Below, one piece after another: positions 24,952 to 31,307 of a stretch of 31,666 nt of DNA. Both the position numbers and the translations under genes were made by a program. The notes under the pieces were generated by a model, which did not search any database, was not told where the DNA came from, and saw only the letters and a program-made list of their open reading frames with translations. Within the stretch, counting starts at the first letter, position 1; each line of letters starts with the position of its first letter. Source of the DNA: DASPUH01 sp035622975 (GTDB lineage: Bacteria > Chloroflexota > Limnocylindria > Limnocylindrales > CSP1-4); the NCBI GenBank assembly GCA_035622975.1, contig DASPUH010000108.1:1-31666 (forward strand). The letters run 5' to 3'.

Positions 24952-26172
24952 CTACGAAGGGGGCAGCTTGGCCGGTGGCCGGAGGCGGCCGGTGGCCGTG
25001 GGCTCGGTCGCCGTGGCGACGGGCTCGGGCGGTCGCGGCACGCGGACGGGATGGCCCTCGCGCGCGGCGAGGTTGCGGGCTGCCCTGGACGTCACGTCCC
25101 GTGAGCCACTGGCCATGTGATTCAGGTAGTAGAAGAAGACGCTGGAGAGGACGGCCGCCACTGGGACGCTGAAGATGGCGCCCGCCACGCCCGCGATCTT
25201 GGCGCCCACGATGACCGAGGCCAGCACGACCGCGGGGTGGATGCCGACCGCCTCGCCCATGACCCGGGGCTGGATGATATTCATGACCACGAACCAGCCG
25301 GCGATCATCAGGGCGAGGGTCGGCAGGAGCGCGTCGGGCTTGGTGAGAAGGGCCACCGCCACCGGCGGGGCCCACGAGATGAACGGGCCGAAGAACGGGA
25401 TGGCCTGCAGGATGCCCGAGCTGACCGCCGTCAGGGGCGCGAAGTCCAGGCCCAGGAGCAGGCTCGTGGCCGCCGCGATCATGCCATACACAAAGCCGAT
25501 GAGCGCCTGGCCGCGCAGGAAGCCGCCGAACGAGCGCGACACGCTGACCTCGAGGAGGGCGAATTCCTCGGCGTACCGCGGCGGCACCAGGCGGTTGATG
25601 AAGGCCATCGTCTGCTCGCCGTCGATGGCCAGGTAGAGCGACAGGAAGATCACGATGATGAGATTGCCGAACAGGCCCAGGCTGGCCACGGCCAGGTTCG
25701 TCAGGGGGCCCACGAGCGACGTGCCGACCGAGCCCACGCTGGTCAGGACCTGCTGCGCCGCGGCCGCCAGGTCGACCTGCAGGCCGACCGAGGCCAGCCA
25801 GTCCTGCCACGGCTTGACGATCGACGGCAGGTTCTGCTGCAGCTGCGGCACGCTGTTCAGGAAGGCCTGGGTCGACGTCGCCAGGCTGCCGGCCACGAAC
25901 AGGGCCACGCCCGTCAGCACGACCAGCAGCAGGGCGTAGGTCAGGATCACGGCCCCCGCCCGCGGCAGGCCGGGGATCGTGCGGACGATGAACGAGGCCA
26001 CGGGGTTGATGACGAAGGCGAGCAGCCACGCCAGGAAGAAGATCAGCAGGATGTCGCTGAAGTAGAACAGCCAGTTGCTCAGTTGGCCGATGAGCAGGAT
26101 CGCGGCCAGGAACGTGCCGATGATCAGCAGCGCATCCAGCCAGCGCCGCTCGCGATCGGTGAGCTCCGTCAT
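24952..26172 (-). CDS. AI-2E family transporter (TqsA/YdiK/PerM family)
   Basis: A 406-residue membrane protein with about eight hydrophobic segments: two helices near residues 15-60, one near 75-95, a large loop of coiled-coil type (residues 100-160), then five more. Family marks are FFLAWLLAFVINPVASFI, the loop region SRSFGGFLRGQALIGFVYG, ILQAIPFFGPFISWAPPVAVAL and NIIQPRVMGEAVGIHPAVVLASVIVGAKIAGVAGAIFSVPVAA. Members export varied small molecules or act as antiporters; the AI-2 name comes from E. coli TqsA and should not be taken as the substrate here. The last 45 residues are a basic, Pro-rich cytoplasmic tail. Confidence 0.92.
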   Translation of the reverse strand: MTELTDRERRWLDALLIIGTFLAAILLIGQLSNWLFYFSDILLIFFLAWLLAFVINPVASFIVRTIPGLPRAGAVILTYALLLVVLTGVALFVAGSLATSTQAFLNSVPQLQQNLPSIVKPWQDWLASVGLQVDLAAAAQQVLTSVGSVGTSLVGPLTNLAVASLGLFGNLIIVIFLSLYLAIDGEQTMAFINRLVPPRYAEEFALLEVSVSRSFGGFLRGQALIGFVYGMIAAATSLLLGLDFAPLTAVSSGILQAIPFFGPFISWAPPVAVALLTKPDALLPTLALMIAGWFVVMNIIQPRVMGEAVGIHPAVVLASVIVGAKIAGVAGAIFSVPVAAVLSSVFFYYLNHMASGSRDVTSRAARNLAAREGHPVRVPRPPEPVATATEPTATGRLRPPAKLPPS

Positions 26173-26178
26173 GGCCGC

Positions 26179-26184
26179 AGTCTA
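26179..26184 (-). promoter_or_regulatory. -10 box of the AI-2E transporter gene, predicted leaderless
   Basis: On the minus strand TAGACT ends 6 bases (GCGGCC) before the ATG at 26172. There is no Shine-Dalgarno and no evident -35. Confidence 0.6.
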
Positions 26185-26263
26185 CGACGTGCCCGGTACG
26201 ATCCTGGTGCGTCCCGCACCGTCGCGCGCTTCGCCGGGTTCCTTCCTCGGGCCCGCTGGTGGC

Positions 26264-26323
26264 GACCCGACCCGGCTCGACCCGACCAGGCTCGACCCGA
26301 CCAGGCTCGACCCGACCAGGCTC
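26264..26323 (+). repeat. 15-bp tandem repeat, four units
   Basis: GACCCGACCAGGCTC is repeated exactly at 26279-26293, 26294-26308 and 26309-26323, preceded by one copy with a single change (26264-26278). The array runs directly into the first GTCACNCACCGTGAC element. Confidence 0.92.
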
Positions 26324-26338
26324 GTCACTCACCGTGAC
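26324..26338 (+). repeat. GTCACNCACCGTGAC element, copy 1
   Basis: GTCACTCACCGTGAC: 5-base inverted arms GTCAC/GTGAC around 5 bases, flanked by CTC before and CG after. It abuts the 15-bp tandem array. Confidence 0.75.
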
Positions 26339-26391
26339 CGCTCGAGGCCCCAGGGTTCGCGATCCGTGGCTCCGACGCGCCTAGCGCCTCG

Positions 26392-26414
26392 ATCGGTCGC
26401 CGGGTGTGACCGAT
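26392..26414. repeat. Inverted repeat ATCGGTC...GACCGAT
   Basis: ATCGGTC (26392-26398) and GACCGAT (26408-26414) pair around 9 bases. The right arm is part of CGGGTGTGACCGAT, which recurs at 27484-27497 beyond the XRE gene. Confidence 0.55.
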
Positions 26415-26459
26415 TCGGCCTCCAAGGCGTCGTAGCCGTGGGTCGCGGCCGATCTGGGC

Positions 26460-26492
26460 CCGGGCTTGGTCACCCACCGTGACCAAGCCCGG
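26460..26492. repeat. Perfect 14-bp hairpin holding element copy 2
   Basis: CCGGGCTTGGTCAC (26460-26473) and GTGACCAAGCCCGG (26479-26492) are exact reverse complements around the loop CCACC. The core 26469-26483 is the second GTCACNCACCGTGAC copy. There is no T-run, so it is not an obvious terminator; it could be a cruciform, an RNA hairpin or a dimer-binding site. Confidence 0.9.
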
Positions 26493-26541
26493 CTCTGCAC
26501 CAAGCTGCAGGCCCTTGGGAGCCCTCGTCGACCCGAAACTC

Positions 26542-26556
26542 GTCACGCACCGTGAC
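26542..26556 (+). repeat. GTCACNCACCGTGAC element, copy 3
   Basis: GTCACGCACCGTGAC, preceded by CGACCCGA and CTC as in copy 1. The repeated unit is therefore longer than the palindrome, about 30 bases (26528-26558), with a short gap relative to copy 1. Confidence 0.75.
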
Positions 26557-26567
26557 CGGGGGTGTGC

Positions 26568-26622
26568 CGTCACCCCACGGGGCCTCGCGGCGGCCACGGA
26601 CGTCACCCCACGGACCGTGGGG
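26568..26622. repeat. CGTCACCCCACGG direct repeat and 17-bp palindrome
   Basis: CGTCACCCCACGG occurs at 26568-26580 and 26601-26613. The second copy runs into the perfect palindrome CCCCACGGACCGTGGGG (26606-26622, 8-base arms around one A). It lies 75 bases before the XRE-domain gene, where an autoregulatory operator is often found. Confidence 0.7.
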
Positions 26623-26696
26623 ACATCGGTCCGAGAGCTGATCGCAGTGGCGTGGCACGAAGTCGTGGGTAAGCTGAGGCTGTTTCACTGTTCGGC

Positions 26697-27452
26697 GTGC
26701 CGTCCCAAGTCGATCGACACGCCCGGATCGTGGCTGCCGGGCGTCGGCGCCTGCGGCAGGAGATGCGGAACCTCGCGGAGGTCCTGACCGGCCTCCGACT
26801 TGACGCCGGGCTGAGCCAAGGGGTCGTTGCGCAGGCGGCGGGCATCAGCCGCCCCTACCTCAGCGCGATCGAGGCTGGGCATCGGACACCGAGCGTGGAG
26901 GTCCTTGCCCGCCTCGCGGCGGCGCTGGGTGGTGATCTCTCCCTGCGCGTCTACCCCGGCACTGGCCCAGCACTGCGGGACCATCTCCAGGTGGCGATGA
27001 CGGAGGCCCTCCTGGTTCTCGCTGCACCATCGTGGCGCGTTCGGCTGGAAGTGCCGATCCCGGCCCCGGCCAGAGGCTACGCAGACCTCGTGCTTCACGA
27101 TCCGGCTCGTCGCCAGGCCGTGGTGACGGAGGTGCACTCCCAGCTCCGGCGGCTCGAGCAGCAGCTTCGATGGGGACAGGCCAAGGCCGAGGCCATCGCG
27201 ACCAGCCTGCCGGCCGGCACCCAGATGTGTCGGCTGCTCCTCCTGCGTTCGACCGACACGAACCGCCGGCTCGTCGCTCACGACCCGCACGTCTTCGCCG
27301 CCGCGTTCCCGGCGCCGGCCGCCGACATCTACGACGCACTTCGCCACGCCACCGGGCAGTGGCCGGGCGATGCGCTTCTCTGGGCAACGGTCGAACGGCG
27401 TCGCGCCACGATCATGCGGACCCCGCCGAGGGGCATCCGCGTGGGCCGATAG
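26697..27452 (+). CDS. XRE-type HTH protein with possible PD-(D/E)XK-like C-terminal domain
   Basis: A 251-residue protein. Residues 29-81 (LTGLRLDAGLSQGVVAQAAG, then SRPYLSAIEAGHRTPSVEV) form a clear Cro/C1-type helix-turn-helix with the conserved Gln41 and Ser/Ile/Glu contacts. Residues 110-170 read VRLEVPIPAPARGYADLVL and then AVVTEVHSQLRRLEQQLRW. The spacing Glu118, Asp130, Glu145-x-His147 resembles the core of a PD-(D/E)XK nuclease fold with His in place of Lys. That second call is tentative. GTG 26697 is taken as start; ATG 26763 is an alternative but has AGGAG touching it. It stands alone between a repeat-rich region and a 16-bp tandem repeat that begins inside its last codons. It may be a DNA-binding regulator, a solitary defence or mobile-element remnant, or an autorepressor. 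Confidence 0.75.
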   Translation: MPSQVDRHARIVAAGRRRLRQEMRNLAEVLTGLRLDAGLSQGVVAQAAGISRPYLSAIEAGHRTPSVEVLARLAAALGGDLSLRVYPGTGPALRDHLQVAMTEALLVLAAPSWRVRLEVPIPAPARGYADLVLHDPARRQAVVTEVHSQLRRLEQQLRWGQAKAEAIATSLPAGTQMCRLLLLRSTDTNRRLVAHDPHVFAAAFPAPAADIYDALRHATGQWPGDALLWATVERRRATIMRTPPRGIRVGR

Positions 27453-27516
27453 GCGCGTGGGCGGATTCGCGCGTGGGCCTACACGGGTGTGACCGATCGT
27501 CGCATGGGCCGCTGTG
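27438..27516 (+). repeat. 16-bp imperfect tandem repeat, about five units
   Basis: CGCGTGGGC begins units at 27438, 27454 and 27470 (exact 16-base period). A degenerate unit starts at 27486 (GGTGTGACCGATCGT) and another at 27501 (CGCATGGGC). The first unit encodes the end of the XRE protein; the rest fill the 83-base gap to trpS. Confidence 0.8.
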
Positions 27517-27535
27517 ACCCGCCCAGGCCGGGCCC

Positions 27536-28561
27536 TCAGCGGACTGGGCCCAGGCCCATCCGTTCGTGGCACTCCCGCAGCGCCTCGCGGGCGAGCGGCG
27601 CAAGGCGGTCGGCGCCGGCGCGCAGCACCTCCTCCACGTAGCCCGGGTGGGCGGCGAGCTCGGCCCGCCGTTCGCGAGCCTCTGCGAAGGCGGCGATGAT
27701 GCGGTCGGCCAGCAGTCGCTTCGTGTCCACGCAGCCGGTACGCGCCGTGCGCTCGCCCTCCCAGATCGACTCGTAGTCGTCGCCGAAGAGGCGGTGCAGC
27801 TGGCAGACGTTGCACACCTCGGGCCGGCCCGGATCCGTGCGCTTGATGCGCTGGGTGTCGGTGACCATGGACATGACCTGCCGCCGGATCTCCTCGGGCG
27901 AGGCGAAGATCTCGACCGTGTTGCCGAGCGACTTGGACATCTTGAGCTGGCCGTCCGTGCCCTTGACCACCGGCGAGTCGGTGAAGACCGCCTGGGGCTC
28001 CACGAAGACCTCGCCGTACCGTGCGTTGAAGGCGCGCACGATCTCGCGCGCCAGCTCCAGGTGGGCGGCCTGGTCCTTGCCGACCGGCACGTAGCGGGCC
28101 TGGTAGATGGCGATGTCGGCGCACTGCAGGACGGGGTAGCTCAGCAGTGCGAAGTTGACGTCGTTGGGCTGGCTGCGCTTCTTCTCCTTGAACGACGGCG
28201 TCCGCTCGACCCACGGCACGGGCACCGCCGTGGCGAGCAGCCACGCCAGCTCGGTGTGCTCCGGCCGGTCCGACTGGCGGAACAGGACGGCCTTCTCGGG
28301 ATCCAGCCCGAGGGCCAGCAGGCCCAGGGCCATCTCCTGGGTGTTGCGAGCGATCAGCGGGCCATCATGGGTCGACGTCAGGGCGTGGTAGTCCACGATG
28401 CAGTAGATGGCGTCGTAGCCGTCCTGCATCGCGATGTAGTTGCGGAACGCCCCCAGGTAGTTGCCGATGTGGGGCAGGCCGCTCGGCTGGACCCCGCTGA
28501 ACACGCGCTCGCGCGTCGAGGCGGGCGTCAGGAACGGGGCAGGCGGGACCTGGGGAGTCAT
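27536..28561 (-). CDS. trpS: Tryptophan--tRNA ligase
   Basis: A class I aminoacyl-tRNA synthetase of 341 residues, the usual length for bacterial TrpRS. Visible marks are the HIGH-type motif PSGLPHIGNYLGAFRNY (residues 26-42), DYHALTS, VPVGKDQAAHLELAREI and the KMSKS loop QLKMSKSLGN. The ATG at 28561 follows a -10 box directly. It is convergent with the XRE gene and lies 35 bases downstream of the M20 peptidase gene, with its own promoter. Confidence 0.97.
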   Translation of the reverse strand: MTPQVPPAPFLTPASTRERVFSGVQPSGLPHIGNYLGAFRNYIAMQDGYDAIYCIVDYHALTSTHDGPLIARNTQEMALGLLALGLDPEKAVLFRQSDRPEHTELAWLLATAVPVPWVERTPSFKEKKRSQPNDVNFALLSYPVLQCADIAIYQARYVPVGKDQAAHLELAREIVRAFNARYGEVFVEPQAVFTDSPVVKGTDGQLKMSKSLGNTVEIFASPEEIRRQVMSMVTDTQRIKRTDPGRPEVCNVCQLHRLFGDDYESIWEGERTARTGCVDTKRLLADRIIAAFAEARERRAELAAHPGYVEEVLRAGADRLAPLAREALRECHERMGLGPVR

Positions 28562-28569
28562 GGCGGCCG

Positions 28570-28588
28570 AGTCTAGCAGGGGCGCCCC
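28570..28588 (-). promoter_or_regulatory. -10 box of trpS (predicted leaderless) with adjoining palindrome
   Basis: On the minus strand TAGACT (28575-28570) ends 8 bases before the ATG and no Shine-Dalgarno is present. The 10-base palindrome GGGGCGCCCC (28579-28588) lies just upstream of the hexamer, in the spacer, and could be an operator or chance GC palindrome. Confidence 0.5.
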
Positions 28589-28596
28589 GCGCTCCA

Positions 28597-29967
28597 TCAG
28601 GCCAGGGCGGCGAATTCGTCCAGGAAGCGGGCCGTGATGCGGGCCGCATCGGCGGCCAGGTCCAGGCGGACGTTCTCGTCGGGGGCGTGGGCCCGGGTGT
28701 CGACCGTGGCACTTCCCAGGCTGGTCATCGGCACGTGGTCGCGACCGCAGACCTGCCACATCGGGGCGACGCCGGGCATCGCGACGTAGCGGACGGCCGG
28801 CCGGCCGAAGACGGCCTCGGAGACCCGGCTGGCTGCCAGCAGGATCGGATCGTCGGCCGGCGACCAGTAGGCCCGTTCGCCCTCCTCGGCGACCAGCTCG
28901 ATGTCGCCGTAGCCGCGCTGCGCCAGGTGCGCCCGCAGCGCCGCGAGCACGCGGGCGGGATCCTGGTCGGGCACGATGCGGATGTCCAGCCGCGCATGCG
29001 CCTCGGCCGGCGTGATCGTCTTGTCGCCGGGGCCGATGAAGCCGGACCACAGGCCCTGGATGTTGAGCGTCGGGGCGAAGGTCATGGCCCGCACCGCCGC
29101 CGTCCCCTCGAGGCCGCCGATGAACCGCTCGACGTGGAACTCGCGCCGCACCTCCTCGACGACCTCCGGCGGCGTCGCCGCGACGACCGCCAGCTGGGCC
29201 GGGGTGGGCGGCACGATGCCGTCGTCGAGACCTTCCAGGGCCGGCGTGCCGTCCGCGTTGAACAGGCTCGCCAGCGCCTGCGCCAGGCGCACGGGCGCGC
29301 TGGGCAGGAGCGTGGCGAGGCTGGAGTGGGCATCGTACGCGAGTGTTCGGCAGATCAGCTCGACGACGACGATGCCGCGCACGCCGCCGACGATCTCCGG
29401 ATGGCCTGCCTGGTTGACGCCGCCGCCCTCGATCAGGGCGCCATCGGCGCGGCGCAGACCCGGCCGCTGGTCGAGCAGCGCGTCGAGGTGCCCGCTGCCG
29501 TACTCCTCCTCGCCCTCGACGAGGAAGCGGACGCGACAGGGCAGGGGGCCGACCGTGGCCTGGTACGCCTGGATGCCCCAGATGCGCGGCAGGAGCTCGC
29601 CCTTGTTGTCGCAGGCGCCGCGGGCGAAGAGGCGGCCGTCGCGGACCGCCGGCTCATAGGGCGGCGTCGTCCACAGGTCGAGCGGCACGGCCGGCTGGAC
29701 GTCGTAGTGCTGGACCGCGTTCAGCAGGCGGGACCCGGCCCCGATCTCGCCGACGACGAGGGGCGGCACGTCCGGCTGGCCGGGCAGCTCCACCACGTCC
29801 ACGGTCGCCCCCAGGCGCTCGAGTCGGGCGGAGATCCAGGCCGCGGCCCCGCGCAGGCCGTCGCGGTCGCCCTGCTCGGAGCGGAAGCGGCAGAAGTCAG
29901 CTAGCTCGCCGGTCCACGCCGGCAGGTGGGCCTGGATGTACTCATCCAGGGCCGTGTAGTCGGTCAC
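28597..29967 (-). CDS. M20 family metallopeptidase (dipeptidase / ArgE-DapE-CPG2 family)
   Basis: A 456-residue di-zinc hydrolase, probably cleaving dipeptides in the cytosol. The metal ligands are visible in order: His in NAVQHYDVQP (near residue 86), the bridging Asp in FARGACDNKGELL, the catalytic Glu pair in VEGEEEYGSGHL and the C-terminal His in TRAHAPDENVRLD. A lid/dimerisation domain (AYDAHSSLATLL and on) lies between. GTG 29967 is preceded at 5 bases by GAGGAG. Family members also cleave carnosine, acylated amino acids or polyglutamates, so the substrate is open. It is divergent from hom, and both promoters share the same 60 bases. Confidence 0.92.
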   Translation of the reverse strand: MTDYTALDEYIQAHLPAWTGELADFCRFRSEQGDRDGLRGAAAWISARLERLGATVDVVELPGQPDVPPLVVGEIGAGSRLLNAVQHYDVQPAVPLDLWTTPPYEPAVRDGRLFARGACDNKGELLPRIWGIQAYQATVGPLPCRVRFLVEGEEEYGSGHLDALLDQRPGLRRADGALIEGGGVNQAGHPEIVGGVRGIVVVELICRTLAYDAHSSLATLLPSAPVRLAQALASLFNADGTPALEGLDDGIVPPTPAQLAVVAATPPEVVEEVRREFHVERFIGGLEGTAAVRAMTFAPTLNIQGLWSGFIGPGDKTITPAEAHARLDIRIVPDQDPARVLAALRAHLAQRGYGDIELVAEEGERAYWSPADDPILLAASRVSEAVFGRPAVRYVAMPGVAPMWQVCGRDHVPMTSLGSATVDTRAHAPDENVRLDLAADAARITARFLDEFAALA

Positions 29968-29995
29968 GGGCTCTCCTCGTGCTGTGATCGACGCC

Positions 29996-30024
29996 ACGCT
30001 AGGCGTGCGTGCGGAGGTCGTCAA
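29996..30024 (-). promoter_or_regulatory. Promoter of the M20 peptidase gene
   Basis: Read on the minus strand, TTGACG (30024-30019) and TAGCGT (30001-29996) are spaced by exactly 17 bases. This is the best-formed -35/-10 pair in the window. The leader would be about 25-30 nt and carries a GAGGAG Shine-Dalgarno. Confidence 0.65.
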
Positions 30025-30042
30025 ACCGACCGGCGCCGCCCC

Positions 30043-30048
30043 TACAAT
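30043..30048 (+). promoter_or_regulatory. -10 box of hom, predicted leaderless
   Basis: TACAAT ends 6 bases (CGGCGC) before the hom ATG, with no Shine-Dalgarno. At 17-18 bases upstream the sequence (about 30019-30025) is the same stretch used as -35 by the opposite-strand promoter, so the two promoters would overlap back to back. Confidence 0.6.
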
Positions 30049-30054
30049 CGGCGC

Positions 30055-31305
30055 ATGTCCAGCGCGACGGCCGGTGCCGCGACCCAGCCGTCGTCCCCAC
30101 CGCTGCGGGTCGCCCTGCTCGGCCTGGGCACCGTCGGCCGAGAGGTCGCGCGGGCCCTCACCGAGCGTGCGGACGCGTTCGCGGGAGCGTCCGGCGGACG
30201 GGGCCTGACGCTCGCCTCGGTGGGCGTCCGCCAGCCGCACCGCGACCGCGGGGTGAGACTGCCGGCGCACGTGCCGCTCACCGACGACCTGGCCGCCGTG
30301 GCGACCGGGCGTGCCGCGCCGGTCGACGTCGTGGTGGAGCTGCTGGGCGGCCTGGAGCCGGCCGGCGAACTGCTCGTGGCCGCGCTCGACGGCGGTGCCG
30401 CGGTCGTGACCGCCAACAAGGCCCTCCTGGCGCGGCGCGGCGCGGCCATGGAGGAGCACGTGCGGCGAATCGGCGGCACGCTGCGCTTCGAGGCGGCGGT
30501 CGGTGGAGGCCTGCCCATCCTGGGGCCGCTCGGCGGCGATCTGGCCGCCGATCGCTGGCAGGCCCTGACCGGCATCCTCAACGGCACGTGCAACGACATC
30601 CTGTGCCGCATGGACCTCGACGGCGCCGCCTACGCCGACGCCCTGGCCGCCGCGCAGGCAGCCGGCTACGCGGAGGCCGACCCCAGCGGCGACGTGGAGG
30701 GCCGTGATGCGGCGGACAAGCTGGCCCTGCTCATCCGCTTCGCCTTCGGCGCCTGGCTGGACGTGACCGCGATCCGGCGCGCGCCGCCGGCGCTCGATGG
30801 TGATGGCGCCCCGGGCATTACGGGCGTCACGGAAGCCCTCCTCCGGATCGCCAGGCGCGAGGGCCTCGTGTTCAGGCTCGTGGCTCATGCGGAGCGTGGC
30901 TCGAGCGGCACCATCGCCGCGTGGGTCATGCCCGCGGCGGTGCCCATGGCCTCCGGCCTTGGTCGTACCGATCGGGTCGACAACCGGCTCGACCTGGAGG
31001 GCCAGCCCGTCGGGCGGGTCGCGATCAGCGGACCGGGGGCGGGGGGGCCGGCGACCAGTTCGGCCGTCCTGGGCGACCTGCTCGCCATCGCCCGGGGTGA
31101 GGGCTCCACATGGAGGGGCCTGCCACCGGCGCCGGCCGTGCAACAGCAGCCGGTCGACCACCTTGGTCCGGCGCGACGCTGGCTCATCGCGGGACCGCGG
31201 GGGGACGCATCCACCAGCACCGGGACCGTGGCCCAGCTGCGCGACGAGCTGCGCGGCCGCGGCGACCGGGCCACGTTGTTCCCGATCCTGGACGAGGCGC
31301 GCTGA
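30055..31305 (+). CDS. hom: Homoserine dehydrogenase
   Basis: Reduces aspartate semialdehyde to homoserine, the branch point to threonine and methionine. The 416-residue protein has the Rossmann motif LLGLGTVGREVARAL (residues 22-36), VVTANKALLA, TGILNGTCNDILCRMD and the catalytic block GYAEADPSGDVEGRDAADKLALL. The first 15 or so residues are an Ala/Ser-rich extension. After the catalytic domain (to about residue 350) only some 65 residues remain, which do not show a clear ACT domain, so feedback by threonine may be weakened or absent. The start is set by the adjacent -10 box. It is followed 2 bases later by thrC. Confidence 0.93.
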   Translation: MSSATAGAATQPSSPPLRVALLGLGTVGREVARALTERADAFAGASGGRGLTLASVGVRQPHRDRGVRLPAHVPLTDDLAAVATGRAAPVDVVVELLGGLEPAGELLVAALDGGAAVVTANKALLARRGAAMEEHVRRIGGTLRFEAAVGGGLPILGPLGGDLAADRWQALTGILNGTCNDILCRMDLDGAAYADALAAAQAAGYAEADPSGDVEGRDAADKLALLIRFAFGAWLDVTAIRRAPPALDGDGAPGITGVTEALLRIARREGLVFRLVAHAERGSSGTIAAWVMPAAVPMASGLGRTDRVDNRLDLEGQPVGRVAISGPGAGGPATSSAVLGDLLAIARGEGSTWRGLPPAPAVQQQPVDHLGPARRWLIAGPRGDASTSTGTVAQLRDELRGRGDRATLFPILDEAR

Positions 31306-31307
31306 CC

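Larger units (their letters stand above)
26173..26696. other. 524-base repeat-rich non-coding interval
   Basis: No open frame here has protein character; the longest ones only read through the repeats. The interval contains a four-unit 15-bp tandem repeat, three copies of an 18-bp imperfect palindromic element, a perfect 14-bp stem, a 17-bp palindrome and two copies of CGTCACCCCACGG. It lies between the transporter promoter and the XRE-domain gene. Confidence 0.75.

Noticed and set aside
24952..26172. Autoinducer-2 exporter as a specific function
   Set aside because: The AI-2E family has members with other substrates; no luxS or quorum-sensing gene is in the window.
26230..26340. Plus-strand frame with repeated DPTRL and minus-strand frame with repeated VEPGR
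   Set aside because: The peptide repeats come from the 15-bp tandem array, whose length is a multiple of three. The frames have no start context, no homology and no protein-like flanks.
26264..26620. Possible CRISPR-like array
   Set aside because: Repeats are too short, the 15-bp units are contiguous with no spacers, the 18-bp elements are irregularly spaced, and no cas genes are present.
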